Source: an uncultured Campylobacter sp. (GTDB lineage Bacteria; Campylobacterota; Campylobacteria; Campylobacterales; Campylobacteraceae). Taken from it: a stretch of 47,143 nucleotides of DNA. Below the pieces are notes generated by a model. That model was not told the DNA's origin and searched no databases. It saw only the letters and a list, made by a program, of their open reading frames with translations. The stretch lies in assembly GCF_905372745.1 (NCBI RefSeq), contig NZ_CAJPQR010000014.1:1-47143 (forward strand). Reading direction: 5' to 3'. The translations under genes and the position numbers were made by a program. Shown here one piece after another: positions 17,706 to 25,678 of the stretch; within the stretch, counting starts at the first letter, position 1; each line of letters opens with the position of its first letter.

Positions 17706-20700
17706 ATGAAAATTATGCAAATCATACTTCTATGTTTTGTTTTGCTAGGTTCTTTAAACGCCAAGACGAAAAAGAACTACACGGTAGACGAACTTAGTCG
17801 TAAGCTATGCTACGCTGAACTTATAGAGTACATGAATGGATCAGGTAATTTTGTAAGGGTACCTGCTGGGGGAATTAGCCTACCGGTAGGAACTCGTATT
17901 AGAACTACGGTTGGCGTTATGTATGAAAATTCTGATCCCGATATCGTTGGGGCTACTGCAGACGTTAGGTATCTAAATTACAATATAGCATATGATAGCC
18001 CTAGGGAGTGGCTCAATGTCGGAGGCGGAGCTACCCCTAGAGGAACGGATAGGTCTGTGTGGAGCGGATACCCTGCTTTTTCAAACCCTGGCTTTAGGTT
18101 GGGCTATGAAGGCATGGTTAATGATCTAGATACTTATGAAAATGCCTTTTATCATAAAGCCGGTTTGTCCAGTAATCCATATAATAGTATGAGAATGGGG
18201 TTTTTAGGTAATAGGATTTTTTATAAAGAGCATTATGATAACTTAAACTATGTATGGAAGCCTAATGAATATAGCGTAGCGGCTAATTTTTATTTGGATT
18301 ATCGTAAGGCAAAGGGGACTTATTTTAGTAATCCGAATGGAGTATATCCATCCCTTTCGCATTCTGGATGGAATATGCAATCTGATAAAATAAATTTGGT
18401 TACATACTCCGGAAAGTTAAGAAAATGTAGAAATGCGCCAAGCTACAATATAACGCCCATATGGGACAACATATCAACTGTGAATGCAAGTTATCCGCAA
18501 TTTGTGCATGTTACCGAACAAAGAATCTACGAAGAAGATGGATATTTTAGGGTAACGAATGTCAACTATAATCCATATGCGCCTCACGCTCATCCGGATC
18601 AAAAGCTATATACTATAGTCGCGGGTAACGATAAATCTAAAAATAGATTTAGGGTAGTTCATTTTGATAAAAATGGCAACCCGTCTCCTTATAATGGACA
18701 AATTTATATCAGATTGGGTCGTGGTCTTGGGAAAATGAACTCAAATGCAGAAAACATGCTTTACTACGCTAATGGAACTTTGATACAAAAAGATACGCCT
18801 ATTAATTTTAACGGCGTTCATATGGATATTTTACTTGATACGTCTAATCTCCATATAGGAGGAACGACGGGCTATACGTTTTTTATAGGAAAGCCGGGCA
18901 CTCCAGGTCAATTTATTTCGGCTAATTCAGATAATTTTATTGTTAGGCCTAGTAGCGTAAAGATGAAAATAGGTTTTAATCGCTCCGGATACGTAAAATC
19001 AAGGCCTACAGCCGGCGTTCCAGTAGGTAATTTTGAAAATTATACATACTCCTCTATGCCGTATAATGAGTTTCGTGCTATACCTGTTGGCGTAGACGGT
19101 AAAGAGGTGAGAGGGTATTATTTCTCCACAGATAAAGTAAGGTTTGACGTAAAGAGCCATGCGCCGGCCGGTTGTTTTTCTAATCCGGTAACTTTGGCTA
19201 GAATGAATTATCTTGAAAATATAAAAATACGAATGTCTATAGGTATTAGAAAGTCTCACAATGGGCACACTGATACTGTGTTTAATATGTCTTATTACGA
19301 CCCGGATAATCCGTCTTCTTTCACAGGCGATGCTTTTGCCCCATACGATGATGCCGCTGAGGGACTTATATATCCAGAAGTCGGAAAAGTATCATTACGA
19401 CTAGATCGTGTTATAGACGATCAGTTTACTTTGCCTGATAGAGTAAAGGGGGGCTGCATACCCGGAAGTACATCCAATGAACCGGATGCTAGCGGCAGGG
19501 TGGGATGTGATATAGCTATAGAATTTAACGAAGAAATAGGCAATCATAGACCGTATGCTATAATGCCGACAGGCGTTAAAATTTTTAATTTTCAGGGTGA
19601 AGCCGTTGGTTCTAGTCCTGACATGACTTACTTGTCAAATGACCCCAAAATGTCCGCTTCTATCTCTTATGGATTGCAGGCGGTAGCATATTCAAGAAGA
19701 ACCGCTATGCTTGGAGCTAGTTATCATGGTTGGTTAAATTTTGATGCCGTATCAAATAGTTTTTTCCACACTTATGATAAAGATACCGCAAAAGATATAG
19801 ATCAGCTAATAGACTATACTAGTAACAAAAACTATATCACTCAGCTTTTTACTAAAGATTGCTATGCAGAGGACCTAAATACGAGAATAATCATAAATAG
19901 AAAAAATGAGCCTCAAACTTTTTATGGAGAAGGAGGGTATATTAGTAGGGGTGTTTATCACGGTGACTTTACCGCAAACGACGAGGATAGAACTAGCAGA
20001 TATCCTAAGTCTGAAGATATGGTATTTTTTGCCGATCCTGACGCAAAAGATGTAACTAAAGACAATCCGCTCAATATAGACGACTCGAGTTATACGATAT
20101 CGCAAAAGGCCTTTGTAAATGGTGTAGTGCCTGTAAGCGCTCCTATAGCAAAGCTCGGCGATAAAAAAGAGGGAGTCTGGATGAAATTTAACTTCAAGAG
20201 GGATAATCGATATGCTAGAAATCCATTTGATATAGATACCGATTTGTTGTTTATATCCGGGGAGAATAAGCAAAAAGAGTACAACATAATAGGAAACCAG
20301 AATATACCGTCATACTTCCAGACGCCTACCGATCGAAGCAGAGTTTTAAAATTTTATTACGGTAGGGCATTTTTGCCAAATGGAGAATACTATAATACAA
20401 AAAGTTTCGAACATTTAGCATACTATACCATTTACTGCAAGGATTGTGATGCGACAAAATATAATATAGATAAAATAAATACACCTATTACTGGAGAAAA
20501 CTACTGGTATGCCACAAAAAAGCATGATAGCGCGGTTCTAGGAGAAATAAAAGGTTATAACTCGTTAAACAGTGTTTTACCAAGTGCTACATATCCAAAT
20601 AATCCGCTAAATATTACCTTTAGAAGCGTGAATTATTTTGAGGATAGTCTAAAAGCAACATCTCCAAGAATTATAGTGGGCACAGAAAAAGTAGAGGTAT

Positions 20701-20912
20701 TGGCCGATAGTTGGCTGATATACTCGACCAACCCACTGGCTACGTCAATGGTTTCTACTATTAACTTCTATCTATCAAATGAGTGGGGCGGGCAACTCTT
20801 TGACAATAAAGGTAAGAATAGCCAAAGAATAGTGCCTGAAGATAACACTCTAGAGCAGAATAATAATGGTAGTATGAGAATACAAAGACCTAGTAGGAGA
20901 CTTCAGTGGTGA
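17706..20912 (+). CDS. Large secreted protein, MshQ-like pilus-associated candidate
   Basis: A 1068-residue exported protein. A clear signal peptide (MKIMQIILLCFVLLGSLNA) is followed by a mature part rich in Tyr, Asn, Gly and Asp, without further membrane segments. Cysteines are sparse and scattered, with a CKDC pair near the end. The middle part has ANSDNFIVRPSSVKMKI, which resembles the VRP-type stretch of MshQ/DUF6701 proteins that sit at the end of MSHA pilus loci. Three prepilin-like genes lie 1.3 kb away on the other strand. Codon use is AT-rich and AAATTT is rare (about six in 3.2 kb), unlike the flanking core genes, which suggests transfer. AAGGAGA precedes the ATG, and a strong terminator follows. 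Function is an inference. Confidence 0.75.
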   Translation: MKIMQIILLCFVLLGSLNAKTKKNYTVDELSRKLCYAELIEYMNGSGNFVRVPAGGISLPVGTRIRTTVGVMYENSDPDIVGATADVRYLNYNIAYDSPREWLNVGGGATPRGTDRSVWSGYPAFSNPGFRLGYEGMVNDLDTYENAFYHKAGLSSNPYNSMRMGFLGNRIFYKEHYDNLNYVWKPNEYSVAANFYLDYRKAKGTYFSNPNGVYPSLSHSGWNMQSDKINLVTYSGKLRKCRNAPSYNITPIWDNISTVNASYPQFVHVTEQRIYEEDGYFRVTNVNYNPYAPHAHPDQKLYTIVAGNDKSKNRFRVVHFDKNGNPSPYNGQIYIRLGRGLGKMNSNAENMLYYANGTLIQKDTPINFNGVHMDILLDTSNLHIGGTTGYTFFIGKPGTPGQFISANSDNFIVRPSSVKMKIGFNRSGYVKSRPTAGVPVGNFENYTYSSMPYNEFRAIPVGVDGKEVRGYYFSTDKVRFDVKSHAPAGCFSNPVTLARMNYLENIKIRMSIGIRKSHNGHTDTVFNMSYYDPDNPSSFTGDAFAPYDDAAEGLIYPEVGKVSLRLDRVIDDQFTLPDRVKGGCIPGSTSNEPDASGRVGCDIAIEFNEEIGNHRPYAIMPTGVKIFNFQGEAVGSSPDMTYLSNDPKMSASISYGLQAVAYSRRTAMLGASYHGWLNFDAVSNSFFHTYDKDTAKDIDQLIDYTSNKNYITQLFTKDCYAEDLNTRIIINRKNEPQTFYGEGGYISRGVYHGDFTANDEDRTSRYPKSEDMVFFADPDAKDVTKDNPLNIDDSSYTISQKAFVNGVVPVSAPIAKLGDKKEGVWMKFNFKRDNRYARNPFDIDTDLLFISGENKQKEYNIIGNQNIPSYFQTPTDRSRVLKFYYGRAFLPNGEYYNTKSFEHLAYYTIYCKDCDATKYNIDKINTPITGENYWYATKKHDSAVLGEIKGYNSLNSVLPSATYPNNPLNITFRSVNYFEDSLKATSPRIIVGTEKVEVLADSWLIYSTNPLATSMVSTINFYLSNEWGGQLFDNKGKNSQRIVPEDNTLEQNNNGSMRIQRPSRRLQW

Positions 20913-20913
20913 T

Positions 20914-20946
20914 AGGATGGGGGATAAAATCCCCATCCTGTTTTTT
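20914..20946 (+). terminator. Strong rho-independent terminator
   Basis: AGGATGGGG and CCCCATCCT form a perfect 9-bp stem with an 8-base loop, followed by G and six T, two bases after the stop codon of the 1068-residue gene. Confidence 0.92.
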
Positions 20947-21659
20947 ACTGTGGGGCGGCCGAATTTATGTCTAACCAAGCATAATTAAATAACTTGAACG
21001 AAACTTAATCGGGTTTTTAGCTACCCCACCCATCCATTTGACTACTCTAAAAATCTTATCAATTTTAATAGATATAACAGGACTATTTTTATAGAAAAAT
21101 TATTTCATAATCGGCTTTGCTTGTTTGTTATTATAAACTCTACTTTATAGATATACGCTTTTAAATAACTTAGTTTTCCTGTAGCCATTGCCTAAATTAT
21201 AGATTAGCTAAATTTAAAGAGATCTCATTAAGCATAGCGCAATGATAACGACTGCGCAAAAGTTAAGAGAAAGACAATTTCGAATGGTAATAAGCTGTGA
21301 ATAAAGAGTGGTAGGGCTGGAATACAAACAGTATTGATATATAAAAAGCATTGACGACGCGATGTTCTTATAAAAAAGCTGTATTGCTATTTTTTTAATA
21401 AAATAAGAGGGTCTTATATGAGTAATAAAAAGGAGCAGTGACTAAAAATTAGCTTGGATCTCATTGGGCCTTATTTTTTATAGATGTTTTAAAATTTGAT
21501 AACGCAATTTTCTGATTATTTTAAATCATTATCAGTAGTTATAGTATGCAAGTATTTTATATTAAAATGTTGTAATAATTTTATTTCCTTTGCTTATTAA
21601 ATTTTATAGATTGATTTTTGATGAGTAATAAGATACCCCTATATTCTGTAATATCATCA
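20947..21659. other. 700-bp stretch without a recognised gene
   Basis: No ORF with a believable start is present. The DNA is AT-rich, low in AAATTT, and carries stops in all frames. A seven-codon frame at 21418 is followed by AAGGAGCAGTGA with nothing behind it. It may be decayed mobile or pilus-locus DNA; I see no inverted-repeat ends or RNA gene. Confidence 0.4.
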
Positions 21660-21680
21660 AAGGCGAGATAAGCTCGCCTT
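21660..21680 (-). terminator. Terminator after hpf
   Basis: AAGGCGAG and CTCGCCTT form an 8-bp perfect stem with a 5-base loop, ten bases past the hpf stop. The T tail is short on both strands, so it may act bidirectionally but weakly. Confidence 0.6.
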
Positions 21681-21689
21681 AATTTTGTA

Positions 21690-22223
21690 TTAGTATAGTC
21701 CAAATTTACCATCTGACCTTTTATATAAAACCCTCATTTTTGCATCTATATCATTAAATACATAAAACTGTGCATCACTGCTTTTGAGTTTGAATAGTGC
21801 TTCCTCTATTTCAAGAGGTTTATATATTTCAAGTTCCATAGGTACGATGTCGTCAATATCTATTTCACTGCATGCTTCGTTTGCGATAGCGTTCCTGATA
21901 GCCTTTTCGTCATCTTTATTTTTGATAGTAGTATTTTTATCGTGCTCTCTACGGAGAACTTTTGACGCTCGATCTATTGCAAGATCAATACAAGCGTATA
22001 AATCTTTATCTTTGTGGCGAATGACGATAGTGTCTTTTTTTGCCAAATTTAGGATAAATTCTACACAAAAGCCTTTTCTGCCATTTTTTTCGTCCGCCGA
22101 TACGACACACTTTCCTGAAATTATATCAAGATTGTATTTTAGGATAGCTTCGAAGGCATTTTCTATGTATTCCTTTATAGGATCGGTTAGATCAAATTGT
22201 TTCCCAACAATACTTGTGTTCAT
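21690..22223 (-). CDS. hpf: Ribosome hibernation-promoting factor, long form
   Basis: Binds the 30S decoding region and causes 100S dimers of resting ribosomes. The N-terminal HPF/RaiA domain starts with NTSIVGKQFDLTDPIKEYIE and includes HKDKDLYACIDLAIDRASKVLRR. The C-terminal dimerisation domain is seen in YVFNDIDAKMRVLYKRSDGKFGLY, so this is the long form even though the linker is short (177 residues in total). AAAGGAGGAG gives a very strong ribosome site. It starts 20 bp after the last prepilin-like gene and probably shares its transcript, an unusual neighbour. Identity is sure; the reason for the placement is unknown. Confidence 0.93.
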   Translation of the reverse strand: MNTSIVGKQFDLTDPIKEYIENAFEAILKYNLDIISGKCVVSADEKNGRKGFCVEFILNLAKKDTIVIRHKDKDLYACIDLAIDRASKVLRREHDKNTTIKNKDDEKAIRNAIANEACSEIDIDDIVPMELEIYKPLEIEEALFKLKSSDAQFYVFNDIDAKMRVLYKRSDGKFGLY

Positions 22224-22243
22224 TTCTCCTCCTTTGATTGGTT

Positions 22244-22705
22244 TTATAGTTTTTGTATCGTTCTTCTATGAAGTCTTATTTTTCCGCTATTTGTTATTTT
22301 CATTGCTGCTGGAATGATTTCTATATATGTATCAAGCACAACTGTTCCTACTGATTCTGAAGTACTTATTGGCGTAAAGTTGCTACAATCACCTATCTTG
22401 CCAAAAACTTTAGACACTACAACTTTTATATTAAATATATCTAATCCGCCCAGTGAGTATTTTTCGTTTAAAATCGTCTGATTTTTGAAACAATTACTGC
22501 TATTGGCAATTTTATTTGGATTTAATATAATTTTTGCTATCGCTATTTCTGTTGCGCTCCTGAGTAGAAAAGCGGCCTGTTCTTTTAAATATATATCGCC
22601 AGTAGTCTTTACGGATTCTACTGAAAGTTTTAACATCGTAACTCCCAAAGTTGAGACGAGCACCATAAACAATATAGCTGTAACCATACTAAAGCCTTTT
22701 CTCAT
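22244..22705 (-). CDS. PilX/MshP-like minor pilin candidate
   Basis: A 153-residue protein with a short basic leader MRKG and then FSMVTAILFMVLVSTLGVTML, a type III-signal-like helix as in type IV minor pilins. Glutamate at position +5 is missing (thr-ala instead), as in PilX/MshP proteins. Cleavage is expected between G4 and F5. The rest is a small globular domain with two cysteines (SSNCFKNQ, GDCSNF) that could form a disulfide. It overlaps the upstream prepilin gene by one base (TAATG) and is therefore coupled to it. A role as minor pilin or in pilus assembly is inferred from order and signal. Confidence 0.78.
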   Translation of the reverse strand: MRKGFSMVTAILFMVLVSTLGVTMLKLSVESVKTTGDIYLKEQAAFLLRSATEIAIAKIILNPNKIANSSNCFKNQTILNEKYSLGGLDIFNIKVVVSKVFGKIGDCSNFTPISTSESVGTVVLDTYIEIIPAAMKITNSGKIRLHRRTIQKL

Positions 22706-23697
22706 TATAGCACCGCCCTTCTTTTACAAACTATATTTTCCTCTAGTGATACCTCGTTTATCGGCAACCTTATATCAGTCATGCAAAGTTGTAATATGAT
22801 TGTACTGTCTAAGGCTTTATATGAAAAACCTTTAACTCCCCTTGCTAGTAATGCTTTTGGGGTATTTGTATCATTATATTTTTCCCCTAGCCATGGTCTG
22901 TAATTGTAGTGTAGGTATATATCAAATCTACCATCATCAGGGGTTGTATCACTTCTTCCATCTTTTGGATTTACTGGTACTATGGCGTATGCGGTGTGAG
23001 CCAAATAGTATTGTTCATAAATTTTATTTACTTTTCCTATATCTGCACTATCCACTTCAAGCACTGGACTACCGTCAGATTTTGCTTTTACTTTTACAAC
23101 ACTATCTGCAGCAAAAGTAGAATGATCAAAGCCGAAACTATTTTTAATATTGCCTGTTACTTCATTGGAGCGAAATATCATTCCAACGGTATAGTTTGAA
23201 GAAAAATCTATTTTTTTTCCATTTGTGTCCGTTAAATCGGCCATAGTATATTTTGTTGAATTATATAGTTCGCTGGTATTGGTTTTGCAACAGAGATTGC
23301 TTCCGGGAGTTGAAATGGTTCTAGCTGTTTTATTGGTATTTGGGCTATCAATGTCAATAAAGCCACTCCAACCGCCATTTTGGAAACTCTCATATGAATA
23401 GCTTATCCACTCTAAGATATTATCTTTATTGGCTATAGTATGGCTTGTAGGTCTAAAGCTGATATGAGTGAAATCCGTACCAGATGTTCTGCTTATAACG
23501 GATTGGTGTATTCTATTTTCAAGCCTTTTTGCAATTATTTCTAGGGTTAAATCTGTTTGTGTAGTCAAATAATTGATGGTTCTTGAATGAAAATAGCCGT
23601 TATAAATTTTTACGGTTAGTTCTGCGCCGAAGTATGCTAAAACACCTACTATTACGATAACTATTACTATTTCTAATAATGTAAATGCTTTTTTCAT
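22705..23697 (-). CDS. Prepilin-like protein, MshO-type
   Basis: The 330-residue product has a class III prepilin signal MKKA/FTLLEIVIVIVIVGVLA. Cleavage is expected after A4, and the +5 glutamate is present. The long globular part follows the layout of MshO: helix, then RTINYLTTQTDLTLEIIAKRLENRIHQSV, then a variable beta-rich domain with a CC pair (SNLCCKTNTS). It probably forms part of the tip or of a minor pseudopilin complex. It lies three bases after the preceding gene and overlaps the next by one, so the three prepilin genes form one tight operon. AT-rich, with little AAATTT. Confidence 0.8.
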   Translation of the reverse strand: MKKAFTLLEIVIVIVIVGVLAYFGAELTVKIYNGYFHSRTINYLTTQTDLTLEIIAKRLENRIHQSVISRTSGTDFTHISFRPTSHTIANKDNILEWISYSYESFQNGGWSGFIDIDSPNTNKTARTISTPGSNLCCKTNTSELYNSTKYTMADLTDTNGKKIDFSSNYTVGMIFRSNEVTGNIKNSFGFDHSTFAADSVVKVKAKSDGSPVLEVDSADIGKVNKIYEQYYLAHTAYAIVPVNPKDGRSDTTPDDGRFDIYLHYNYRPWLGEKYNDTNTPKALLARGVKGFSYKALDSTIILQLCMTDIRLPINEVSLEENIVCKRRAVL

Positions 23698-23700
23698 ATT

Positions 23701-24384
23701 TTACCATACCTTGCTTTGTATCATTGGTCTATCTCCTATATTGGCAACAAAGCTATTTAAGACTACTCTTGTTTGATCTTTTTTGTCACTTTCAGTTTTT
23801 TTATCATCTTGGGCAAAGAGCTCTATTGTAATTTTCCATACGTTATTATCTATACTATCGTCTATTGTTTTGTGTTCTACTTTTTTTGAAATTTCTGACA
23901 CCAAGGATGATGTTGTAACAGTACTTGTAGAGTCTATATCTAGTTCCGGTATTGATTCGCCAGTAGTTGCGCAAGAGTCATTTGGTCCTCTAGATACAAA
24001 TATTCTTCTGTTTGCTTTCGAAATACCGTTTATATCATAAAAATCTTTCCCTGGATGAGAGGTATCGTCATAATTAAAGACGGGTGTCACAGTTTGTCCA
24101 CCCAGTCCGTGGCCGCCACCGATTATTTCTTCACCACATCCATATGGAGCCCTTAAAACTAATGTCATTATTTCTTGGGCGTCTATAATAACTGATTGAA
24201 CTATCGACGTTTTATCTGCTACTGTTGACTGATTTAGAAGTGTTGGTACACCCATTAGCACTATGCTTACTATAATCATTGACAAAACTAGCTCAACGAG
24301 AGACACGCCTTTTCTCCACTGAATACAATTATGGCACTTATTGTTTTTTTCTATTATATTAAAGTTGTTCAAAATATGCCTCAA
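23701..24384 (-). CDS. Prepilin-like protein, MshD-type, with a long leader
   Basis: The first gene of the pilin operon. The signal RKG/VSLVELVLSMIIVSIVLMGV has the +5 glutamate, and cleavage after the glycine is expected. The leader is about 25 residues if translation begins at TTG 24384. A TTG at 24372 with GAGG six bases upstream is equally possible; no in-frame ATG exists before the signal, so the start is unsure. The mature part is about 200 residues and contains two cysteines. Prepilin peptidase would process it and an inner-membrane platform would assemble it; neither is encoded here, so both must lie elsewhere. C. jejuni has comparable pseudopilins in its Cts transformation system, an alternative role. 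Confidence 0.75.
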   Translation of the reverse strand: MRHILNNFNIIEKNNKCHNCIQWRKGVSLVELVLSMIIVSIVLMGVPTLLNQSTVADKTSIVQSVIIDAQEIMTLVLRAPYGCGEEIIGGGHGLGGQTVTPVFNYDDTSHPGKDFYDINGISKANRRIFVSRGPNDSCATTGESIPELDIDSTSTVTTSSLVSEISKKVEHKTIDDSIDNNVWKITIELFAQDDKKTESDKKDQTRVVLNSFVANIGDRPMIQSKVW

Positions 24385-24425
24385 ATCTTATAAGTTACTC
24401 TTAATATACATAAGAAATTGTTAGT

Positions 24426-24431
24426 ATTATA
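24426..24431 (-). promoter_or_regulatory. -10 box of the prepilin operon
   Basis: TATAAT on the minus strand, about 42-54 bases before the two candidate TTG starts, in an AT-rich 100-bp gap. Confidence 0.4.
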
Positions 24432-24487
24432 AATCTTATATATACAATCAAAAATATTAAAATATATTAAACCAACAAAAGATACTT

Positions 24488-24871
24488 TCATTTTTCTATA
24501 AAATCCGAAATTTTTTCTGCCTGTTTATACATCGGATATGTCCACGCATCAAGCACTATCTGCGAAAGCGTCATGTTTGTCATATTGCAAACGATAGGGG
24601 CGATAAAATTTACCGTCGAAGTCTCGATAGGGGTGCTAACTACCATTATATTGTAAATCCTTAGCTCGCTTTGATCGTTTATGTCCATTAGCTCCTGATA
24701 GTACGTAGGTATTTCAAATTCGTAATTTCTCAAAGCATATGGGTTTATCGCTGTAAAAGACGTCTCATCGTCCTTGCTTTGAAGCTTTACGAAAAATTGA
24801 TCAAGCTCTTTTAGCTCGTAGCTTTTGATATGTTCAAAGCCCAAAATAGGGCTTTTAACCTGAAAAACCAT
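24488..24871 (-). CDS. fliW: Flagellar assembly factor FliW
   Basis: Small cytoplasmic protein that binds flagellin and antagonises CsrA, so flagellin mRNA is translated only when flagellin is being exported. The 127 residues begin MVFQVKSPILGFEHIKSYELKELDQFF and contain ALRNYEFEIP and a final TLSQIVLDAWTYPMYKQ region, as in Campylobacter FliW. The start is fixed at 24871 by AAGGAG six bases upstream. An upstream in-frame start would add an unconserved basic leader of 35 residues. It diverges from bamD; the fliW-bamD-lon neighbourhood matches C. jejuni. Confidence 0.88.
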   Translation of the reverse strand: MVFQVKSPILGFEHIKSYELKELDQFFVKLQSKDDETSFTAINPYALRNYEFEIPTYYQELMDINDQSELRIYNIMVVSTPIETSTVNFIAPIVCNMTNMTLSQIVLDAWTYPMYKQAEKISDFIEK

Positions 24872-25021
24872 ATACGTCTCCTTAATTATACATTTACTTT
24901 TTAGGCAATTGTACCCAAATTTTTCTATTTTTAAGCATAAATAAAACCGAAATTTACCGAAAAGCAATAAAAACAATGGTAAAATAGTCCGTTTTAAAAA
25001 ATTTAAAATTTAAGGGAACGT

Positions 25022-25669
25022 ATGAAAAATTTGATCAAATTTTTATCTGCGGTATTTTTTGTTTGTTTAATCGGCGGTTGTGCCGACAAATACACCGAGC
25101 TATATAATCTAACGCCCGATCAGTGGTACTCCGAGATCATCGGCGATATAAAAAATCGCGACCTAGAAAGCGCCGATAAGCACTACACGGCGATGTCTAG
25201 CGAGCACGTAGCTAGCCCGCTTTTGGAGCAAATTTTACTAATCCTTGCCCAAGCTCACGCCAACGACGAAGAGTATCTGATGGCGAATTTTTACCTGGAC
25301 GAATACCTTAAAAGATACGGCGATAGCGGCCCTAGGAGCGAATTTGCGCAGTATCTGAAGATAAAGGCGAATTTTGATTCGTTCTCGCAACCCAATCGCA
25401 ACCAAAAGCTAATGCAAGACAGTATCGCCGAGATAGAAAAATTTCTCTACGTCTACCCAAACACGCAGTATCGCCCGCTGATCGAAACTATGCTGGTTAA
25501 ATTTAAACTCGCTATCTACAACCTAGACGTGCAAATAGCCGATCTATACGAGCGCACGGGCAGAGACGAGTCGGCGCAAATTTATAAAGAAAAGGTGCAA
25601 GCCTCGCCTCTAAACGATGCAAATATCGTGCTTCCGCAGCTTCCTTGGTATAGAAAAATATTTGAGTAG
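25022..25669 (+). CDS. bamD: BamD-type outer-membrane assembly lipoprotein
   Basis: Periplasm-facing lipoprotein of the BAM complex, which folds beta-barrel proteins into the outer membrane. The lipobox LIGGC places the lipid-bearing cysteine at residue 20. TPR-like helices follow (ESADKHYTAMSSEHV, YLMANFYLDEYLKRY, YPNTQYRPLIETM), the typical BamD arrangement of about 215 residues. AAGGGA lies nine bases before the ATG. It precedes lon by nine bases, with the same strand and order as in C. jejuni, and probably forms an operon with it. An alternative name in older annotation is ComL. Confidence 0.88.
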   Translation: MKNLIKFLSAVFFVCLIGGCADKYTELYNLTPDQWYSEIIGDIKNRDLESADKHYTAMSSEHVASPLLEQILLILAQAHANDEEYLMANFYLDEYLKRYGDSGPRSEFAQYLKIKANFDSFSQPNRNQKLMQDSIAEIEKFLYVYPNTQYRPLIETMLVKFKLAIYNLDVQIADLYERTGRDESAQIYKEKVQASPLNDANIVLPQLPWYRKIFE

Positions 25670-25678
25670 GAGCTAAAT

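Noticed and set aside
21418..21441. Seven-codon frame ending in AAGGAGCAGTGA
   Set aside because: It looks like a leader peptide, but nothing is encoded downstream on this strand.
21784..22317. Plus-strand frame opposite hpf
   Set aside because: The hpf frame has clear domains and a strong ribosome site; the opposite frame is Ser/Phe-rich noise.
24872..24976. Extended N-terminus of fliW
   Set aside because: The 35 extra residues are unlike FliW and lie upstream of a perfect AAGGAG-ATG pair.
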